Translations under genes and position numbers: made by a program | NCBI GenBank assembly: GCA_013122435.1 | Contig: WYDT01000026.1 | Location: forward strand, 30,742-94,741 | Direction of reading: 5' to 3' | Length of the DNA: 64,000 nucleotides | Origin: Chloroflexi bacterium AL-N1 | GTDB lineage: Bacteria > Chloroflexota > Chloroflexia > Chloroflexales > Roseiflexaceae | Part shown: one piece after another, positions 61,344-64,000 of the stretch | How positions within the stretch are numbered: position 1 is the first letter of the stretch | How the letters are laid out: every line of letters begins with the position of its first letter | Notes under the pieces: model-generated | What the model was told of the DNA's origin: nothing | The model's database searches: none | What the model saw: only the letters and a program-made list of their open reading frames with translations

Positions 61344-64000
61344 ATGCTTGAGTCACAGCCAATCCAGGTAAATATAGCTACTCCTGTTCACCGACGCCGG
61401 ATCGGTGTCATTTATGCCATAATATCATTAGTATTACTGGCACTGGCTGTAGTACAGGATTATCAGCCTTTTCTGAGATTCCAACTTCCTGCTATTCTGC
61501 TGGCAGCACTGGTTGTGACAACCATCTTTACGGGCCTCTTACTTGTGCGGGCTCGTGCAGCACAAAGCCCCTCATTAGCACTGCTTCTGTTGTCCATCAA
61601 TGCCACAGCCGCTTTGAGCCTCACTGCGGCTACTGGTGGATATACCTCGCCTCTATGGGTTGCGCTCCTGCTCTCATCAACCGCCGCACCGTTATTGCTT
61701 CCAGGGCGCTGGGCGATTCTGCTGTTGAGCATCGTCTGGCTTACTAATGGCCTCTTTATCCTGCAAGCTCCTCCAGACCTGCGCTTTGATGTCTTCGTCG
61801 CCTGGGGGTTGCGCGTCGTTGGTGTTGCTCTGGTCGCAATTGTCTTACAACGGGTGCTCTCCGCAGAAGCAGATCTGCGGCTGCGTGCTCAACAACGTGA
61901 GCGAGTACTTCATGATTTCCTTCTGCTCTCGAACAAACTGCGTGTTACGAATGAGCCTCAAAACATTCTGGAGGAAGTCTCACACGCAGTACAAGCAAGT
62001 GGGAATTTTGATTGTGTCACGTTGAGTCGGGTTGATAATCAAACGAAAGAAACGACCATTACCGTTGCTTTCGGGTCAAGTGGGCGCAGACTCAAAGCCG
62101 TCGAAGAGCTTACCATCCCCTGGAATGATATTGCACCAGCGTTGAATGAGCAGCATCGGGTTGGTCCGGCGACATTTCAAGTCGATACACTGCCTTTTCG
62201 CTCGATCAAACACGAACAGCATCTCATCCTGCCATTGAAGAGTCAGGTTGCTGATATCCATGGCGTGCTCACCGTGTCATGTGATAGAGCACATCAGGAT
62301 ACATTGCTGGAGGCCGTTCCACTACTGGAATTGCTGGCCAATCAGGCAGCAACGGCCCTTGAAAATAACGCCCTGTATGGCACACTCGAGCAGCGTGTGC
62401 AGGACGCGACGGAAACGCTAACCCGAAATCAAGAAGAATTAGCACTGGCCCGTGATCGAGCTGAAATGCTGTATCAAATTGTACGCACGCTCGCCGGGAG
62501 TCTGGATGAACGCGAGGTACTGGTGCAAGCACTGGCACTCGTTATCCAGGCCACGACTGCCGAGTGTGGTGGGATTATGCTGGTAGAACCGAACACTGGT
62601 CGCCTGGCTTTCCGCACCACCTTTGATCGGACCAAAGCAGGCCCAGTTTTAGGACTAGACCGTAGCCAGGAGTTGGCTGGCTGGGTGCTGGCCAATCGCA
62701 CCTCTGTGATTATCCCCGATACTCAGGAAGACACCCGCTGGCATTCACAGGAAGAGTCCGAAGAACGTCATCGCTCTGCGCTTGTCGTACCGCTGCTGCT
62801 GAACGAAGAACTCATGGGCGTCACCATCCTGACCCATCCAGAGGTTGATCATTTTCGCCATGAGCATGGTCAACTTGCTCTGGCCGCATCAGGACAGATT
62901 GCCGTTGCACTCTCCAAAGCACAACTTTATCGGTACGTATCGGAGCAGAGCGACCAGCTTACCGTGACACTTGAGCAGCGCGAAGAAGAGATTAGCAAGA
63001 TTCAGGCGATTCTTCGCTCTATTGGTGATGGCGTGATTGTTGGGGATCGGCTTGGGCGCATTCGGATGATCAACCCCGCCGCCGCCCAGATGCTGAACAT
63101 CCCTATTAATGAGTTTATTAACCGTCAGATGGCAGATCTACCCGGATCACCACTGGAGAATCGCCAGACAGATGGATTAGAACAGGTTCATGTCAACAAT
63201 CGCACACTACGCGCACACCACGCACCGGTGCTCTCCTCTACCCAGGAATGGCTGGGCAGTGTTGTGGTCTATCACGACATTACCCGCGAAGCCATGACTG
63301 ATAAGGTCAAGAGTGAGTTTATTGCGACGGCATCCCATGAGTTACGCACACCTCTGACCTCAATCCGTGGCTACATCGACCTGTTGCTCCTTGGGACACT
63401 TGGTCCACTCAGTCAATCACAGATAGACTTCCTGACCGTCGTCAAAAACAATGTGGTACGCCTCGTCGAGTTGATCGATGACCTGTTGGATGTGTCCCGG
63501 GTCGAAGCAGGCGAGGTGCGCCTCCGCCGTGACCTTGTTGATGTCTCTGAGGTCATTTACGAAGTCGGCGAAGCACTCTACTCGCAATTTACCGAACGCT
63601 CGATCTCGCTTGCTATCGAAGTCCAGGAAGATCTCCCGAAGGTGACCGCTGATCGGCAACGCGTCCGACAGATCATTGTGAACCTCGTCAACAACGCCTG
63701 TAAGTACACCGAAGCTGGTGGTCATGTCGACCTCATCCTCCAAAACGGTGGTGACTCGATCCGTATTGATGTGCGTGATAATGGCGTAGGCATATCAGAA
63801 GAGGCGCGCAACCATATCTTTACCCCCTTCTTCCGCGCTGACAATCCTCTCCGTGAAACGGCTGGTGGTACTGGTCTGGGCCTCAGTATTACCAAAACAC
63901 TTGTTGATCTCCACGGTGGCAGTATCTGGTTCGAGAGCAACGAAGAGCAGGGGACCACTTTCTCTTTCACCCTCCCACTTGGCAATACCGATTGGAAACC
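61344..64000 (+). CDS. Hybrid-sensor histidine kinase (membrane, GAF, GAF, PAS, HisKA, HATPase), 3' end outside window
   Basis: About 885 residues are visible, and the frame is open at base 64000. Residues 20-175 hold about six membrane helices, followed by a GAF-like domain (about 195-345), a short coiled coil, a second GAF (about 385-530), a PAS domain (about 545-640, starting AILRSIGDGVIVGDRLG), the HisKA domain with H665 in SHELRTPL, and the HATPase domain with NLVNNACKY, DVRDNGVGI and GTGLGLSI. It autophosphorylates on H665 and passes phosphate to a regulator not seen here. GAGG lies nine bases before the ATG. The visible end is near the natural C-terminus. Confidence 0.93.
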   Translation, partial: MLESQPIQVNIATPVHRRRIGVIYAIISLVLLALAVVQDYQPFLRFQLPAILLAALVVTTIFTGLLLVRARAAQSPSLALLLLSINATAALSLTAATGGYTSPLWVALLLSSTAAPLLLPGRWAILLLSIVWLTNGLFILQAPPDLRFDVFVAWGLRVVGVALVAIVLQRVLSAEADLRLRAQQRERVLHDFLLLSNKLRVTNEPQNILEEVSHAVQASGNFDCVTLSRVDNQTKETTITVAFGSSGRRLKAVEELTIPWNDIAPALNEQHRVGPATFQVDTLPFRSIKHEQHLILPLKSQVADIHGVLTVSCDRAHQDTLLEAVPLLELLANQAATALENNALYGTLEQRVQDATETLTRNQEELALARDRAEMLYQIVRTLAGSLDEREVLVQALALVIQATTAECGGIMLVEPNTGRLAFRTTFDRTKAGPVLGLDRSQELAGWVLANRTSVIIPDTQEDTRWHSQEESEERHRSALVVPLLLNEELMGVTILTHPEVDHFRHEHGQLALAASGQIAVALSKAQLYRYVSEQSDQLTVTLEQREEEISKIQAILRSIGDGVIVGDRLGRIRMINPAAAQMLNIPINEFINRQMADLPGSPLENRQTDGLEQVHVNNRTLRAHHAPVLSSTQEWLGSVVVYHDITREAMTDKVKSEFIATASHELRTPLTSIRGYIDLLLLGTLGPLSQSQIDFLTVVKNNVVRLVELIDDLLDVSRVEAGEVRLRRDLVDVSEVIYEVGEALYSQFTERSISLAIEVQEDLPKVTADRQRVRQIIVNLVNNACKYTEAGGHVDLILQNGGDSIRIDVRDNGVGISEEARNHIFTPFFRADNPLRETAGGTGLGLSITKTLVDLHGGSIWFESNEEQGTTFSFTLPLGNTDWK

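Overview
The window looks like chromosomal DNA of a filamentous-type Chloroflexota bacterium, probably class Chloroflexia. This is inferred from gene content, not from a database match. Base composition is near 50% GC. The lineage hints are a heme A synthase-like/heme O synthase fusion, exported proteins with a recurring Gly-Phe-Pro (LGFP-like) repeat, many TPR proteins, many TTG/GTG starts with good Shine-Dalgarno sites, and an ftsW-pbp-kinase cluster. SURF1 and the heme genes imply aerobic respiration with an aa3-type oxidase. No rRNA, tRNA, CRISPR array, insertion sequence or phage module was recognised.

Layout. 1-5.1 kb: the 3' part of an ATPase-like TPR protein, an FMN reductase and an exported S9 peptidase. 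5.2-10.9 kb (minus): Ser/Thr kinase, FtsW/RodA, class B penicillin-binding protein and a TPR lipoprotein, a wall-growth and division cluster. 11-15.1 kb (minus): ECF sigma factor, a membrane anti-sigma-like protein with a DUF5666-type domain and Asp-rich tail, an exported Asp-rich protein, and a possible tiny membrane protein. 15.2-18.5 kb (minus): acetyltransferase and a degenerate PP2C-like protein joined to a predicted propeller. 18.6-23.6 kb: enoyl-CoA hydratase family enzyme, heme synthesis fusion, and a subtilase on a polytopic membrane domain. 24-31.1 kb: methyltransferase, acetyltransferase, DUF11-like wall or surface protein, glycosyltransferase, RlmI-type rRNA methyltransferase, and an orphan anti-sigma-like protein. 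31.1-34.2 kb: a more AT-rich patch with a TetR regulator, a DUF4386 protein and an alpha/beta hydrolase interrupted by one TAG. 34.2-41.4 kb: SURF1, RskA-like lipoprotein, Ppx/GppA, membrane dipeptidase, FtsK.

41.6-47.5 kb: TIM-barrel protein, a decayed methyltransferase, then an exopolysaccharide operon (glycosyltransferase, two Wzz-like proteins, BY-kinase, CpsB-type phosphatase). 47.6-52 kb: DoxX-like protein, Mrp ATPase, MoaA, an ErpA/IscA protein with an extra Cys tail, rhodanese, DUF309. 52.3-57.3 kb: HD-GYP response regulator, methyltransferase, a CarH-like B12 photoreceptor repressor next to phytoene synthase, and DUF2085. 57.4-64 kb: HtrA-type lipoprotein protease, ThuA, O-antigen-ligase-like protein, and a hybrid GAF/PAS histidine kinase running off the end.

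The best candidates for something undescribed are the ECF/anti-sigma/poly-Asp exported protein module (11.0-15.1 kb), the membrane-domain subtilase, the pseudo-PP2C propeller protein, and the Cys-tailed ErpA. The CarH-crtB pair is a well-founded light-control prediction.
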